From Chitinophagaceae bacterium (GTDB lineage Bacteria; Bacteroidota; Bacteroidia; Chitinophagales; Chitinophagaceae): a stretch of 40,159 nucleotides of DNA. The stretch lies in the NCBI GenBank assembly GCA_014379965.1, contig JACMKU010000071.1:1-40159 (forward strand), given 5' to 3'. Below, piece by piece: positions 32,973-40,159 of this stretch. Below the pieces are notes generated by a model. The model did no database searches. It saw nothing but the letters and a program-made list of their open reading frames with translations, and was not told the DNA's origin. The translations under genes and the position numbers were made by a program. Position 1 is the stretch's first letter. Every line of letters begins with the position of its first letter.

Positions 32973-33630
32973 CCAACCCTGACATGAACTCCTCAATTGA
33001 ACTCGCATCCGAAACCCGAAACTCCCCAATTCTTGTACGGCAAAGGCTGCTTAAATAAGCTCCGCAACCAAGTGCTGCGCCGAAGTCATTTGCAAGGCTT
33101 CTTATATAAGTTCCGGTGGTACACACCACGCGGAAGTGAATCACGGGCATCACAACAGATGTTATCTCGAACTCTTTTATGGTCACTTTTCGCGGTTCGA
33201 TCTTAACTTCCTTTCCCTGGCGTGCAAGTTCATAAACTCTCTTGCCATCGATCTTGATCGCAGAGTGAGCAGGCGGCACCTGGAGGATCTCGCCTATGAA
33301 TCCAGTGGTGGCCGCACGGACTGCAGTCTCATCAATATGGTCTGTTGGCTTAATATCGACGGGTTCACTCTCGAGATCGTAGGTAGGGGTCGTGGCGCCA
33401 AGAGTGAACGTGCCGGTGTATTCCTTTTCCCTGGCCATGTATTCATTGATCTTCTTGGTGAATTTACCTGTGCAGACGATGAGCAACCCAGTGGCAAGAG
33501 GATCGAGCGTCCCTGCGTGACCGACTTTCTTGATTAGAATTAGATTCCGGATCTTTCGTACCGCATCGAAGGAGGTCCAATGGAGGGGTTTATTAATGAG
33601 GAGGACGCGGCCTTCTTCAAAGCTATTCAT
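32965..33630 (-). CDS. truB: tRNA pseudouridine-55 synthase
   Basis: Makes pseudouridine at position 55 in the T-loop of tRNAs. 221 aa. The catalytic motif GHAGTLDPLATGLL (Asp at about residue 42) is intact, as are KPLHWTSFDAVRKIRN at the N-terminus, EKEYTGTFTLGATTPTYD, IQVPPAHSAIKIDGKRVYELAR (read in two parts) and the CTTGTYIRSLANDFG block near 170. It lacks a long C-terminal PUA domain, as in short Bacteroidota TruB proteins. Start ATG 33630 follows a TATCTTTA box at 33635-33642. The stop codon and last bases are provided by the family D repeat. Confidence 0.97.
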   Translation of the reverse strand: MNSFEEGRVLLINKPLHWTSFDAVRKIRNLILIKKVGHAGTLDPLATGLLIVCTGKFTKKINEYMAREKEYTGTFTLGATTPTYDLESEPVDIKPTDHIDETAVRAATTGFIGEILQVPPAHSAIKIDGKRVYELARQGKEVKIEPRKVTIKEFEITSVVMPVIHFRVVCTTGTYIRSLANDFGAALGCGAYLSSLCRTRIGEFRVSDASSIEEFMSGLEV

Positions 33631-33634
33631 TTGG

Positions 33635-33642
33635 TAAAGATA
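33635..33642 (-). promoter_or_regulatory. Probable -7 box (TATCTTTA) of truB
   Basis: TATCTTTA on the minus strand matches TAnnTTTG at seven of eight positions (all but the last base) and lies only 4 nt before the ATG, implying a leaderless or nearly leaderless mRNA. The family E arm starts immediately upstream, at 33643. Confidence 0.45.
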
Positions 33643-33789
33643 CGTTTAACGTTTAAGGGTTTAACGTTTAACGTTCTTGCTGTCGAAGTTGCAATATGTA
33701 ACTGGTCATTACGTTTCAGGAACATGTCAATTCTATAGGGCAACGTCTGAAATCAGAACGTTAAACGTTAAACCCTTAAACGTTAAACG
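33643..33789. repeat. Inverted heptanucleotide element, family E copy 3
   Basis: A perfect 35-nt inverted repeat: 33643-33677 and 33755-33789, spacer 77 nt. The spacer contains TTTCAGGAACATGTCAATTC (33715-33734), which closely resembles TTTCAGGTACATTTCAATTT in the spacer of copy 4 (36951-36970), so arm and spacer appear to be copied together. It links the TamL stop (33791, one base away) to the truB promoter box. Confidence 0.93.
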
Positions 33790-33790
33790 C

Positions 33791-36118
33791 CTAGAATATG
33801 AAAGGATACCCAATACCCAACTGGAACTGATCCCCCTTGAAGAATTGGTATCCAAACCACTTATTACGGATCGCCGCATCAGCGGGTGTGGGGCTAGGAT
33901 CTTTTACCTTGTATGAATAGTCGAGACGGATGACGAAGAAGTTGAAATCAAAACGCAACCCACCACCGGCGCCAACGGCGATATCCTGCCCCAATCTGCC
34001 GAAGTTGAACACTTGCTCAGCAGTGCCTGCCGCTTTCTTTAGCAACCATACATTCCCGATGTCTGTGAATACCGCCCCATTGACCTGTATTCCCAATGGC
34101 TTGAATAGAGGGAAGCGGTATTCGATATTGGCCTCCAACTGTACATCTCCATATCGATCGGGGGTACCCTGCGGACCGTTGAATTCCTGAACGGTTGATC
34201 CGGGTCCAAGGCGGCGAAGTGCCCATGCACGCATACTGTTGGGTCCACCACTGAAATATTGCTTGAAGAAAGGAAGAGCATTTCGTTTGTCTGGATTGAC
34301 CGTCGTTCCAAAGGGATTGGCGTACCCAACTCCCAAAAACCCTCTAAGTGCAATGGAGGTCTTGGGATATCGTATAAGTCGGGCGAACTCTACATCAAAC
34401 TTAATGAATCGGTATATCTGGGAATCCAGGAAAGGGTTATGAAAAGCGAAGGCGAGCCAGGGAGCTCCTTCGAAGTTGGCTCGTAATACGTTTAGGCCAT
34501 TTCCCTTTCCGCCGCTGATTGTCATATTCCCAATTAGCGAAATAATCAAACCATCCGTAAAGATGTTCTTCAACGAAGGGTTATCCCTGATAAGTGTCTT
34601 CAAGCTATCCTTCTTATCGAGAAAAGAGTATTCAATGTTCAGCAATTTCACATTCCCCAGGAAGTTCCTCCGTTGGAATTCATAACCGAATGAAGTGTTT
34701 AAAGTTGTTTGATTGAATAACAATCTCCGCTCGGTAAAAGCAACATTCGCAGAAAGGATCGTCCTCCAATTGTCCTTCCTGTTGTCGGGAAGCAACCTGT
34801 CGAAGAAGATCATTCGTGGGAAATAAATATTGTGACTGGCGCTCGTCTGGCGGGTCTGAATGAATTGATTGGTCCCGTTGCCGCCCAATTCCACACCATA
34901 ACGAAAATTGGTGTTGGCCAGGTTAGCAGCCTTTGCAAAGTTTCGATTCTGCAAACCGACGTTAACTCCTAGTCCAAACAATCTTCCCGAGATCGCGCTC
35001 TGGTTAATACTGCCTTCGAGATTGGTAGTGAAAGAATATTTCTTTGCTGGCGTCAGGCGTATGACGAAGTCTACAGTGTCGTCGCTTCTTCTCGGTAATT
35101 GGTCGATATTCACAAGCCGCCACGCTCCAATCAAATTGAGACGGTTGATTGTACGTATATATCGTCTTTGACGATATATACTGTCACGAGGTAAGTAGAT
35201 GTTTGGCGGAAATATCTTCGCCTTGAATTTGTTCCTGAACTGGATCACTTTGATCCCCTGTACCATTTCTTCCCTGCGTTCGAGACCCGCCGTGTCAATG
35301 GTATAATCGGGGTAGACCGTAACATTGCCATTGTAGTATTTGGTAAGTTTCACGCTGTCGATCGTGCGCAGACGTATCTCAAGGTTGGCGGTGGGTGTGT
35401 CTCTTCGTGCCCGCAATTGGCGAAGGATCTCTAATTGTTCGAACGGATCTAATGTGGGCCTCAGTAAGGATACATCCAGCGTATCCCATAGTCCCACGAG
35501 TTCATCCCTGGTGAATCGGAGAAAACCATTGTTGCGATAGAGTTCAGTGAGCCTGTCAAGCTCGAGCGAAATAGGGACTTTTGCAAAAGCATCGCCAGGC
35601 TTAATGAAGGCGGTGTTTTTCGTAGAATCTGCCAGTTGTTGTAATTCGGGGTGCCGCAGATTGTACACCACCGTGTCTAATTTCCATTGCTTCCCCGGAA
35701 CCACATCAAAAGTGATGTGTGTTCGCAACTGGTCCTTCGTTTTTGGTATTACGGTATCCCTGTAGGAAATTGAATCATGGAAGTAGCCAAGGGATACCAA
35801 TAATGCGCGCATGAATATTATCGACTTGTCTGCATTAGTACTATCATAAATCGGGGGATGCTTCATCACGCTCCACAGCAGCTTGTCGAGTTTTCTTGCC
35901 CGCATGCTATCGTCAAGCTGTCCATTGAGGCCCTCGATAATCCCTTCCTTTTCCTTTGTTGAAAAGTTGCCGATAAGGTTGATATTTGTTTTATAAACAA
36001 ATGGCTTGTCAGGTTGGTATTGCTTTACGATTGTACAGGAAATGACAGATACCAACATACATCCGGCGAGGATAGCCTTCGCTATATTTTGGGAGGAAAA
36101 GAATGTGCCGGCTGACAT
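33791..36118 (-). CDS. tamL: TamL-type outer membrane assembly lipoprotein (BamA/Omp85 superfamily)
   Basis: 775 aa. Lipoprotein signal (ILAGCMLVSVISC, lipobox Cys about 28) followed by YQPDKPFVYKTNINLIGNF and POTRA-type domains (about 35-330, e.g. LTELYRNNGFLRFTRDELVG). A C-terminal 16-strand Omp85 barrel follows (about 400-775), with the conserved GGPNSMRAWALRRLGPGS motif (about 630-647) and a terminal aromatic (GIGYPFIF). In Bacteroidota such lipid-anchored Omp85 proteins pair with TamB to move lipids or proteins in the envelope. ATG 36118 is chosen since it places the signal correctly; an upstream TTG would add 18 residues and overlap the divergent gene. Only 21 bp separate it from the TrmH-type gene start. 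Confidence 0.9.
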   Translation of the reverse strand: MSAGTFFSSQNIAKAILAGCMLVSVISCTIVKQYQPDKPFVYKTNINLIGNFSTKEKEGIIEGLNGQLDDSMRARKLDKLLWSVMKHPPIYDSTNADKSIIFMRALLVSLGYFHDSISYRDTVIPKTKDQLRTHITFDVVPGKQWKLDTVVYNLRHPELQQLADSTKNTAFIKPGDAFAKVPISLELDRLTELYRNNGFLRFTRDELVGLWDTLDVSLLRPTLDPFEQLEILRQLRARRDTPTANLEIRLRTIDSVKLTKYYNGNVTVYPDYTIDTAGLERREEMVQGIKVIQFRNKFKAKIFPPNIYLPRDSIYRQRRYIRTINRLNLIGAWRLVNIDQLPRRSDDTVDFVIRLTPAKKYSFTTNLEGSINQSAISGRLFGLGVNVGLQNRNFAKAANLANTNFRYGVELGGNGTNQFIQTRQTSASHNIYFPRMIFFDRLLPDNRKDNWRTILSANVAFTERRLLFNQTTLNTSFGYEFQRRNFLGNVKLLNIEYSFLDKKDSLKTLIRDNPSLKNIFTDGLIISLIGNMTISGGKGNGLNVLRANFEGAPWLAFAFHNPFLDSQIYRFIKFDVEFARLIRYPKTSIALRGFLGVGYANPFGTTVNPDKRNALPFFKQYFSGGPNSMRAWALRRLGPGSTVQEFNGPQGTPDRYGDVQLEANIEYRFPLFKPLGIQVNGAVFTDIGNVWLLKKAAGTAEQVFNFGRLGQDIAVGAGGGLRFDFNFFVIRLDYSYKVKDPSPTPADAAIRNKWFGYQFFKGDQFQLGIGYPFIF

Positions 36119-36139
36119 AATTGATTTAAACTGAAATAG

Positions 36140-36874
36140 ATGCTTGGTAAACAGAAGGCCAAATATATCCAAAGTTTAGGCCAGAAAAAACAAAGGGATG
36201 AGGAAGGATTGTTTATCGCTGAGGGGCCAAAGATCGTTGCCGAACTACTTGCCTCGACGCCGGAGTCATTCGAGGGCATATATGCAGTTTCTTCCTGGCT
36301 GGACGTGCATGGTCGTTCGCATCCTTCCGTCAACATGGTAACTGTAACATCCGACGAACTCGAGAAGATCTCACAACTCAAAACACCGAACCAGGTAGTC
36401 GCTGTACTTCGCAAGTTCGAAGAGCAGGAGACAGTTGCCGTGAAGGGAAAGATATCGCTCGTTCTTGATTCAATTCGTGATCCAGGCAACCTTGGAACCA
36501 TTATACGTATTGCCGATTGGTTCGGGTTAAGCCAGGTGATCTGTAGCCTCGATTGCGCGGATGCATACAATCCGAAAGTAGTTCAGGCTACCATGGGAAG
36601 TGTAGCTCGCGTACGCGTCTTCTACACTGATATCGAAGCTTGGCTGCCCCAACAGCACGAATTAAATATTTATGGCACTATGCTCGATGGTAAAGACGTT
36701 ACGCGGATGGACCGCATTTCCGAAGGCCTGATCATCGTTGGCAATGAATCGACTGGCATACGACTGGAGGTAGCGGAACTGGTCACAGAAAAAATAACAA
36801 TACCTGGAAAGGGTGGCGCAGAGTCGTTGAATGCGGGGGTGGCGGTGGGGATTGTGTTGTCGCACCTCCTTTGA
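36140..36874 (+). CDS. TrmH/SpoU family RNA 2'-O-methyltransferase
   Basis: S-adenosylmethionine-dependent RNA ribose methyltransferase with knotted SPOUT fold, 244 aa. A substrate-binding N-terminal domain (KYIQSLGQKKQRDEEGLFIA, about 8-27) precedes SPOUT motif 1 LDSIRDPGNLGTIIRIADWF (about 109-128), motif 2 LIIVGNESTGI (about 198-208) and motif 3 IPGKGGAESLNAGVAVGIVL (about 222-241). Motif 3 usually reads PM(x)GxxESLNVxVA; Pro-Met is replaced by Pro-Gly here. Members modify 23S rRNA or tRNA, and the target cannot be assigned. It is divergent from tamL with a 21-bp gap and is followed by family E copy 4. Confidence 0.93.
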   Translation: MLGKQKAKYIQSLGQKKQRDEEGLFIAEGPKIVAELLASTPESFEGIYAVSSWLDVHGRSHPSVNMVTVTSDELEKISQLKTPNQVVAVLRKFEEQETVAVKGKISLVLDSIRDPGNLGTIIRIADWFGLSQVICSLDCADAYNPKVVQATMGSVARVRVFYTDIEAWLPQQHELNIYGTMLDGKDVTRMDRISEGLIIVGNESTGIRLEVAELVTEKITIPGKGGAESLNAGVAVGIVLSHLL

Positions 36875-36879
36875 GTTTT

Positions 36880-37028
36880 GTTTAACGGTTAAGGGTTTAA
36901 CGTTTAACGTTTTTTAGTTCGAAAAGGCGGTAAGAATTCATCCACTTTGATTTCAGGTACATTTCAATTTTGTAATTCATGGTGTGCTTTAAGAACGTTA
37001 AACGTTAAACCCTTAAACGTTAAACGTC
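36880..37028. repeat. Inverted heptanucleotide element, family E copy 4
   Basis: Arm 1 (36880-36911) and arm 2 (36994-37025) are complementary with a single mismatch, around an 82-nt spacer related to that of copy 3. It fills the convergent gap between the TrmH-type gene (stop 5 nt away) and the radical SAM gene (stop 37029-37031, 3 nt away). Confidence 0.92.
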
Positions 37029-38345
37029 TTAATGATGCGCGAAATCTAATTCAAACTTACCTTTTATCCTCTCTATCGGTGGATTGAAGTATCCATACCT
37101 CAGATCCGGGAATTCTTCCCTGATTAATTCCTGCAGTTGTCTTACGCCCATGCATTCTCCCGTCTCCGTAACCCCGATCTTGCCGAGATACCAGTCAGGG
37201 TCGATATTGAAATTTCGCCATTGTATCATCTTTAGTCCGGTATCTCTGATCAACTTTCTCAAGGCTTCATATTCCGCGATGCTGTCAGTCATCCCGGGAA
37301 ATACGAAATAATTTATCGAAGTCCAGCCACCATACGAAGTGACGACCTTCAGGCTCTCGATGATGTCTTCGAATTGGTAGTTATTGGGGCGATAGTAAGG
37401 CATGTATATTTCACTCCTCGCGGAGTTCGTGCTTACCCGGATAGAGTTGAGGCCGGCTTCGCATAAAGCCTTCACCGCATCCGGTCTGGAACCATTGGTA
37501 TTGATATTGATGCTACCCTTATCTGTGTGTTTCCTTATTTCAATAATTGCCGAACGAATGACCTCCCACATCAATAGAGGTTCGCCCTCGCATCCCTGCC
37601 CAAAGCTAATGATCGGGTATGGGGCCGTAGCGAGGTGTGGTACGGTGAACTCTACGATTTCTTCCGGCGTAGGACGAAAGCTTAACCTGTCCTGGGTGGA
37701 AACGATCGTTTCCTCATCCGGTTGTAGCGAGATGCATCCAACGCAGTTCGCATTGCAGGCAGGCGAAACCGGTACGGGACATTCCCATCTACCCAGCGCA
37801 AAGTTTCTTGCAGCGGGACAATGATATGTCAATGCGCAATTATTACTGAGATGAGCAACGAGTCGGTTATGAGGGTAGTGTTTCAGCAACTCGCTCACTC
37901 CGGCGGCTACTTTTTCCTGGTCATACCCGGAAAAGTCCTGCCGTATATCTGGCTCGATGCGCGTAGCAGGCACGAAAAATCTTGCATTGTGCCAGCCTAC
38001 TGCGGTATAGCAAAACAATGGCAATGTAGGGGCCCCAGGTTGGGTTTCATATGCTGCGAGATAAAAACCCGTATGCGCCGGAGGTATGAAGGCGGCAACA
38101 GCCCAGCCTTTATCACAAAGACGCATTTGTCCTGTAACCGCGTCGATTCCGATACCTTTCCTTCCGGGTAATTCATAAAGCGAGCCGCCTTCGGGGAGTT
38201 CAATCCAATCTTCTAAAGGGACGTCCAGCGCATCCCAACCACTCCTACCAGTTACGTAGAGCGACGTATCCTCGAAGATGTTTCCCTGGCCATCAGAGTA
38301 CAGGATATATGGTGAAGATGAAAGCATCATTTGTGTTGTGATCAT
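37029..38345 (-). CDS. Radical SAM protein of unknown specificity
   Basis: 438 aa. The [4Fe-4S]/SAM motif CxxxCxxC is seen as CNANCVGC near residue 195. The barrel follows with IISFGQGCEGEPLLMWEVI, INTNGSRPDAVKALCEAGLN, RVSTNSARSEIY and INYFVFPGMTDSIAEYEAL, which resemble the GGEP, TNG and VxPGxTD segments of the superfamily. Four further cysteines lie just before the motif (NNCALTYHC, RWECPVPVSPAC), so a second metal site is possible. The N-terminal 160 residues are unrelated to other families I know. ATG 38345 is chosen: earlier starts would overlap the stop of the upstream gene (38360). Probably third gene of an operon with the ureohydrolase and the membrane protein. Confidence 0.88.
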   Translation of the reverse strand: MITTQMMLSSSPYILYSDGQGNIFEDTSLYVTGRSGWDALDVPLEDWIELPEGGSLYELPGRKGIGIDAVTGQMRLCDKGWAVAAFIPPAHTGFYLAAYETQPGAPTLPLFCYTAVGWHNARFFVPATRIEPDIRQDFSGYDQEKVAAGVSELLKHYPHNRLVAHLSNNCALTYHCPAARNFALGRWECPVPVSPACNANCVGCISLQPDEETIVSTQDRLSFRPTPEEIVEFTVPHLATAPYPIISFGQGCEGEPLLMWEVIRSAIIEIRKHTDKGSININTNGSRPDAVKALCEAGLNSIRVSTNSARSEIYMPYYRPNNYQFEDIIESLKVVTSYGGWTSINYFVFPGMTDSIAEYEALRKLIRDTGLKMIQWRNFNIDPDWYLGKIGVTETGECMGVRQLQELIREEFPDLRYGYFNPPIERIKGKFELDFAHH

Positions 38346-38359
38346 ATAGCGACGTTTGT

Positions 38360-38908
38360 TCAGCCGAGTCGCTTTGTACAAAATTCGTTAAAATCCTTTT
38401 CCCGGAACTCGTTATCTCCCAATACAACCGGGTATTGGATAAGTTTATTGTTCTTGAAATCTATTGTCAGCCATCCATCTTTCAAGATGATATTGCTTAA
38501 TTCATCCCACTCGATCGTTTTATTACTTAGTGAAGGGTAAGAGATATGTTCCTTGCTCACTGTCACCACCTGCCTGCGATGCGTCAAATAGTCGAGAATC
38601 GCCAGGCCAACCAACAATATAGCCAACCACCAAAACTCCGTCTTCAGCCAGGCAATGGCCGACCAGATATATATGAGCCGTGGCCATCCATCATAGCTGA
38701 AGGTATGATTAGCAAATTCGATGATGGTAAAAAGGAAAAAGAAACTGATTGAAATGATCGTGATGATGGGCCAGATCATCTGCCTACCTGTCTCAGCTTG
38801 TACGAGAAGGAGAACCATTCCGCCGAGGTTTAGCAATAACAGTATGAACCTGATCATCCGGTAGGTCTTCAGCTTCTCGTTCTTCAGGACCAATTGAAAT
38901 TTATTCAT
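38360..38908 (-). CDS. Hypothetical membrane protein with C-terminal PH-like segment
   Basis: 182 aa. A short amphipathic N-terminus (MNKFQLVLKNEKLKTYR) is followed by transmembrane helices at about 18-37, 43-63 and 84-104, the last pair joined by a Trp/Tyr-rich loop. The C-terminal part (about 110-182) is beta-rich (VVTVSKEHISYPSLSNKT, IEWDELSNIILKDGWLTIDF) and resembles bacterial PH-like domains. No named family recognised. The gene lies 23 nt after the ureohydrolase stop and ends 14 nt before the radical SAM start, which suggests one transcript. Confidence 0.75.
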   Translation of the reverse strand: MNKFQLVLKNEKLKTYRMIRFILLLLNLGGMVLLLVQAETGRQMIWPIITIISISFFFLFTIIEFANHTFSYDGWPRLIYIWSAIAWLKTEFWWLAILLVGLAILDYLTHRRQVVTVSKEHISYPSLSNKTIEWDELSNIILKDGWLTIDFKNNKLIQYPVVLGDNEFREKDFNEFCTKRLG

Positions 38909-38931
38909 TGCAAGTGACAAACTGATCTCAA

Positions 38932-39996
38932 TTATTTACCCGCATGCTCATCTGCGGTATGACTTGACACGAGGAGATTGCATAATTTGAACAACACACG
39001 CGCGCCGACGTTTGAATTCCAATCCGTGTCGCTTACACCGACTTCGCACAGATCGAATCCGATCAATTTGCGACCACTTTCTATAACTTTCCTAAACAGA
39101 TAGTACACTTCTTCCGTTTCAAATCCACCAGGAACCGGTGTACCGGTGTGCGGGCAGAGCTTTCGGTCGAGCCCATCAATATCGAAACTGATAAATACTT
39201 TTTCGGGTAACGTCCCCACGATCTCATCTACAATATTCCTCCAGGTATCTCCTTCGTATAATCTCTTTTTAATAGCACGGTCGAAGTAGGTAACCACCCT
39301 TCCTTTGCTATTAGTGATATAGTCGCACTCTCCCTGGCTGTAATCACGGGGTCCTACCTGCACGATCCTCTTTATCTCTGGAATTTCGTTGAGGGCGTTG
39401 TACATGATGCTTGCGTGTGAGTAATTGAAACCCTCATACGCCTCGCGGAGGTCACAGTGTCCATCGATCTGGAGGATTGCAAACTCCTCGTGTTTCTCCG
39501 CAATCGCTTTATAAAACCCAAGAGGCGTACTGTGGTCGCCACCGAGGAGGCCAACGAGTTTATTTTTTTCCAACAAGGCCTTTGTCTGATCGTAAACCCA
39601 GGTGTTGAGATAAATGCTTCCGCCATTTACGTCTTTAATGGTCTTCGACATGAATTGGTTGGCAGATACATCATCACCTTTTGAGATGTAGTCGATATAG
39701 AGTTCAGCTTCCTTTCGTAGATAATCGCTCTTCATGAGGATCTTCCTGTCGGTCTGGCGCATATAGTATCCTTTCTTCCATCCATTAGGCACATCGGGAT
39801 CGAACACATCGACCTGGAGGCTCGCCTTAAGGATCGCCTCGGGTGCTCGCGCTGTACCCGAACCATAGCTAACCGTAACCTCCCAGGGAACGGGCACGAT
39901 AACCAACAACGCATCCTCTTCCTTGCTGGGCAAACCGAATATATTATGATTGGGATTGCTTACGTTATCGGGGTCAAAAGTAGAAAGATCAAACAT
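38932..39996 (-). CDS. Agmatinase/arginase-family ureohydrolase
   Basis: Manganese ureohydrolase that would release urea from a guanidino substrate; agmatine (to putrescine) is the most likely one in Bacteroidota, but guanidinobutyrate or formiminoglutamate cannot be excluded. 354 aa. Metal motifs: GLLGGDHSTPLG (about 150-161), IDGHCDLREAYEGFNYSHAS (about 177-196) and ISFDIDGLD (about 269-277). The second motif normally reads DAHxD; here Ala is Gly, but both Asp and His ligands are kept. The N-terminus has an extra segment of about 50 residues between PVPWEVTVSYGSGTARAPEA and the first metal motif, as in long agmatinases. First gene of a probable three-gene operon. Confidence 0.92.
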   Translation of the reverse strand: MFDLSTFDPDNVSNPNHNIFGLPSKEEDALLVIVPVPWEVTVSYGSGTARAPEAILKASLQVDVFDPDVPNGWKKGYYMRQTDRKILMKSDYLRKEAELYIDYISKGDDVSANQFMSKTIKDVNGGSIYLNTWVYDQTKALLEKNKLVGLLGGDHSTPLGFYKAIAEKHEEFAILQIDGHCDLREAYEGFNYSHASIMYNALNEIPEIKRIVQVGPRDYSQGECDYITNSKGRVVTYFDRAIKKRLYEGDTWRNIVDEIVGTLPEKVFISFDIDGLDRKLCPHTGTPVPGGFETEEVYYLFRKVIESGRKLIGFDLCEVGVSDTDWNSNVGARVLFKLCNLLVSSHTADEHAGK

Positions 39997-40018
39997 GTAG
40001 AGAATTTGAAAACGGTCT

Positions 40019-40049
40019 GCAAGTTACAAGGCTTTGGCGGAGCTACAAA
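40019..40049 (-). promoter_or_regulatory. Probable promoter of the ureohydrolase operon
   Basis: On the minus strand TTTG (40046-40049) is followed after 19 nt by TAACTTGC (40019-40026), close to the Bacteroidota TTTG-N19-TAnnTTTG arrangement. The ATG lies 22 nt further on. Confidence 0.4.
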
Positions 40050-40135
40050 ATCCCTGGAAACTCCCTTATGGAGTGTAGTATCCTGCGCTGATCCAAAAGG
40101 AAGCCATAGCTCATTGCGTTCAATTTAAAGTGTTT

Positions 40136-40159
40136 TTTGCCACATAGGCACATAGATAC
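40136..40159. repeat. Start of an octamer array, family I (CACATAGG unit), cut by window edge
   Basis: TTTTGC is followed by CACATAGG, CACATAGA and TAC to the end of the window: two 8-nt units and the beginning of a third. The inverted partner, if any, would lie outside. Confidence 0.5.

Overview
The window looks like chromosomal DNA of a Bacteroidota bacterium, most likely Chitinophagaceae or a close relative. The evidence is a SusC/SusD pair behind an ECF sigma factor and FecR-type anti-sigma factor, TamL-type and FadL-type outer membrane proteins, many lipoproteins, an archaeal/eukaryal-type prolyl-tRNA synthetase, -7 boxes of the form TAnnTTTG, and no general use of Shine-Dalgarno sites. 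I see no rRNA, tRNA, CRISPR array, phage or classical transposase.

Layout. 1-2962: an M1 metallopeptidase (cut by the window edge) divergent from an orphan peptide-type solute-binding lipoprotein. 3.2-9.5 kb: housekeeping genes (MsrA lipoprotein, a MutS2 lacking the Smr nuclease domain, an OB-like hypothetical protein, an acyl-CoA thioesterase, proline dehydrogenase). 9.8-10.9 kb: a membrane-anchored coiled-coil protein whose C-terminus is encoded by a heptanucleotide repeat. 11.1-20.4 kb: a beta-1,3-glucan (laminarin-like) utilisation locus: ECF sigma, FecR, SusC, SusD, a PKD-type surface lipoprotein and a Calx-beta/GH16 lipoprotein, closed by a strong terminator. 20.5-22.9 kb: a FadL-type porin and a Ser/Asn/Tyr-rich lipoprotein. 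23.2-25.8 kb: ProRS and two tandem small membrane paralogues, the second frameshifted. 25.9-32.8 kb: RDD protein divergent from a SpoIIM-DUF4129-DUF4350-MoxR-DUF58 operon. 33-36.9 kb: TruB, TamL and a TrmH-type RNA methyltransferase. 37-40 kb: an agmatinase-family ureohydrolase, a membrane protein and a radical SAM protein, apparently one operon.

The most unusual content lies between the genes. At least fourteen spacers or gene ends carry arrays of short units with a 7- or 8-nt period, in at least nine unrelated sequence families (units such as CAATAGG, ACGTTTA, GGGAATT, ACTCACT, GTTTAATA, CTTTGCGT). Most are built as one array, a short spacer, and the same array inverted, so they would form long RNA hairpins. 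The arms dock on coding-region ends: many stop codons lie inside or within a few bases of an arm, and several arms abut a TAnnTTTG promoter box. One such pair of arms (about 30935-31496) encloses a gene of the S23 (23S rRNA intervening-sequence) four-helix-bundle family and sits inside the MoxR-DUF58 operon. An S23 ORF between inverted repeats is the architecture of known 23S rRNA intervening sequences. I propose, as inference only, that the empty hairpins are ORF-less members of the same class of selfish or regulatory element. This is the best candidate in the window for an undescribed system.
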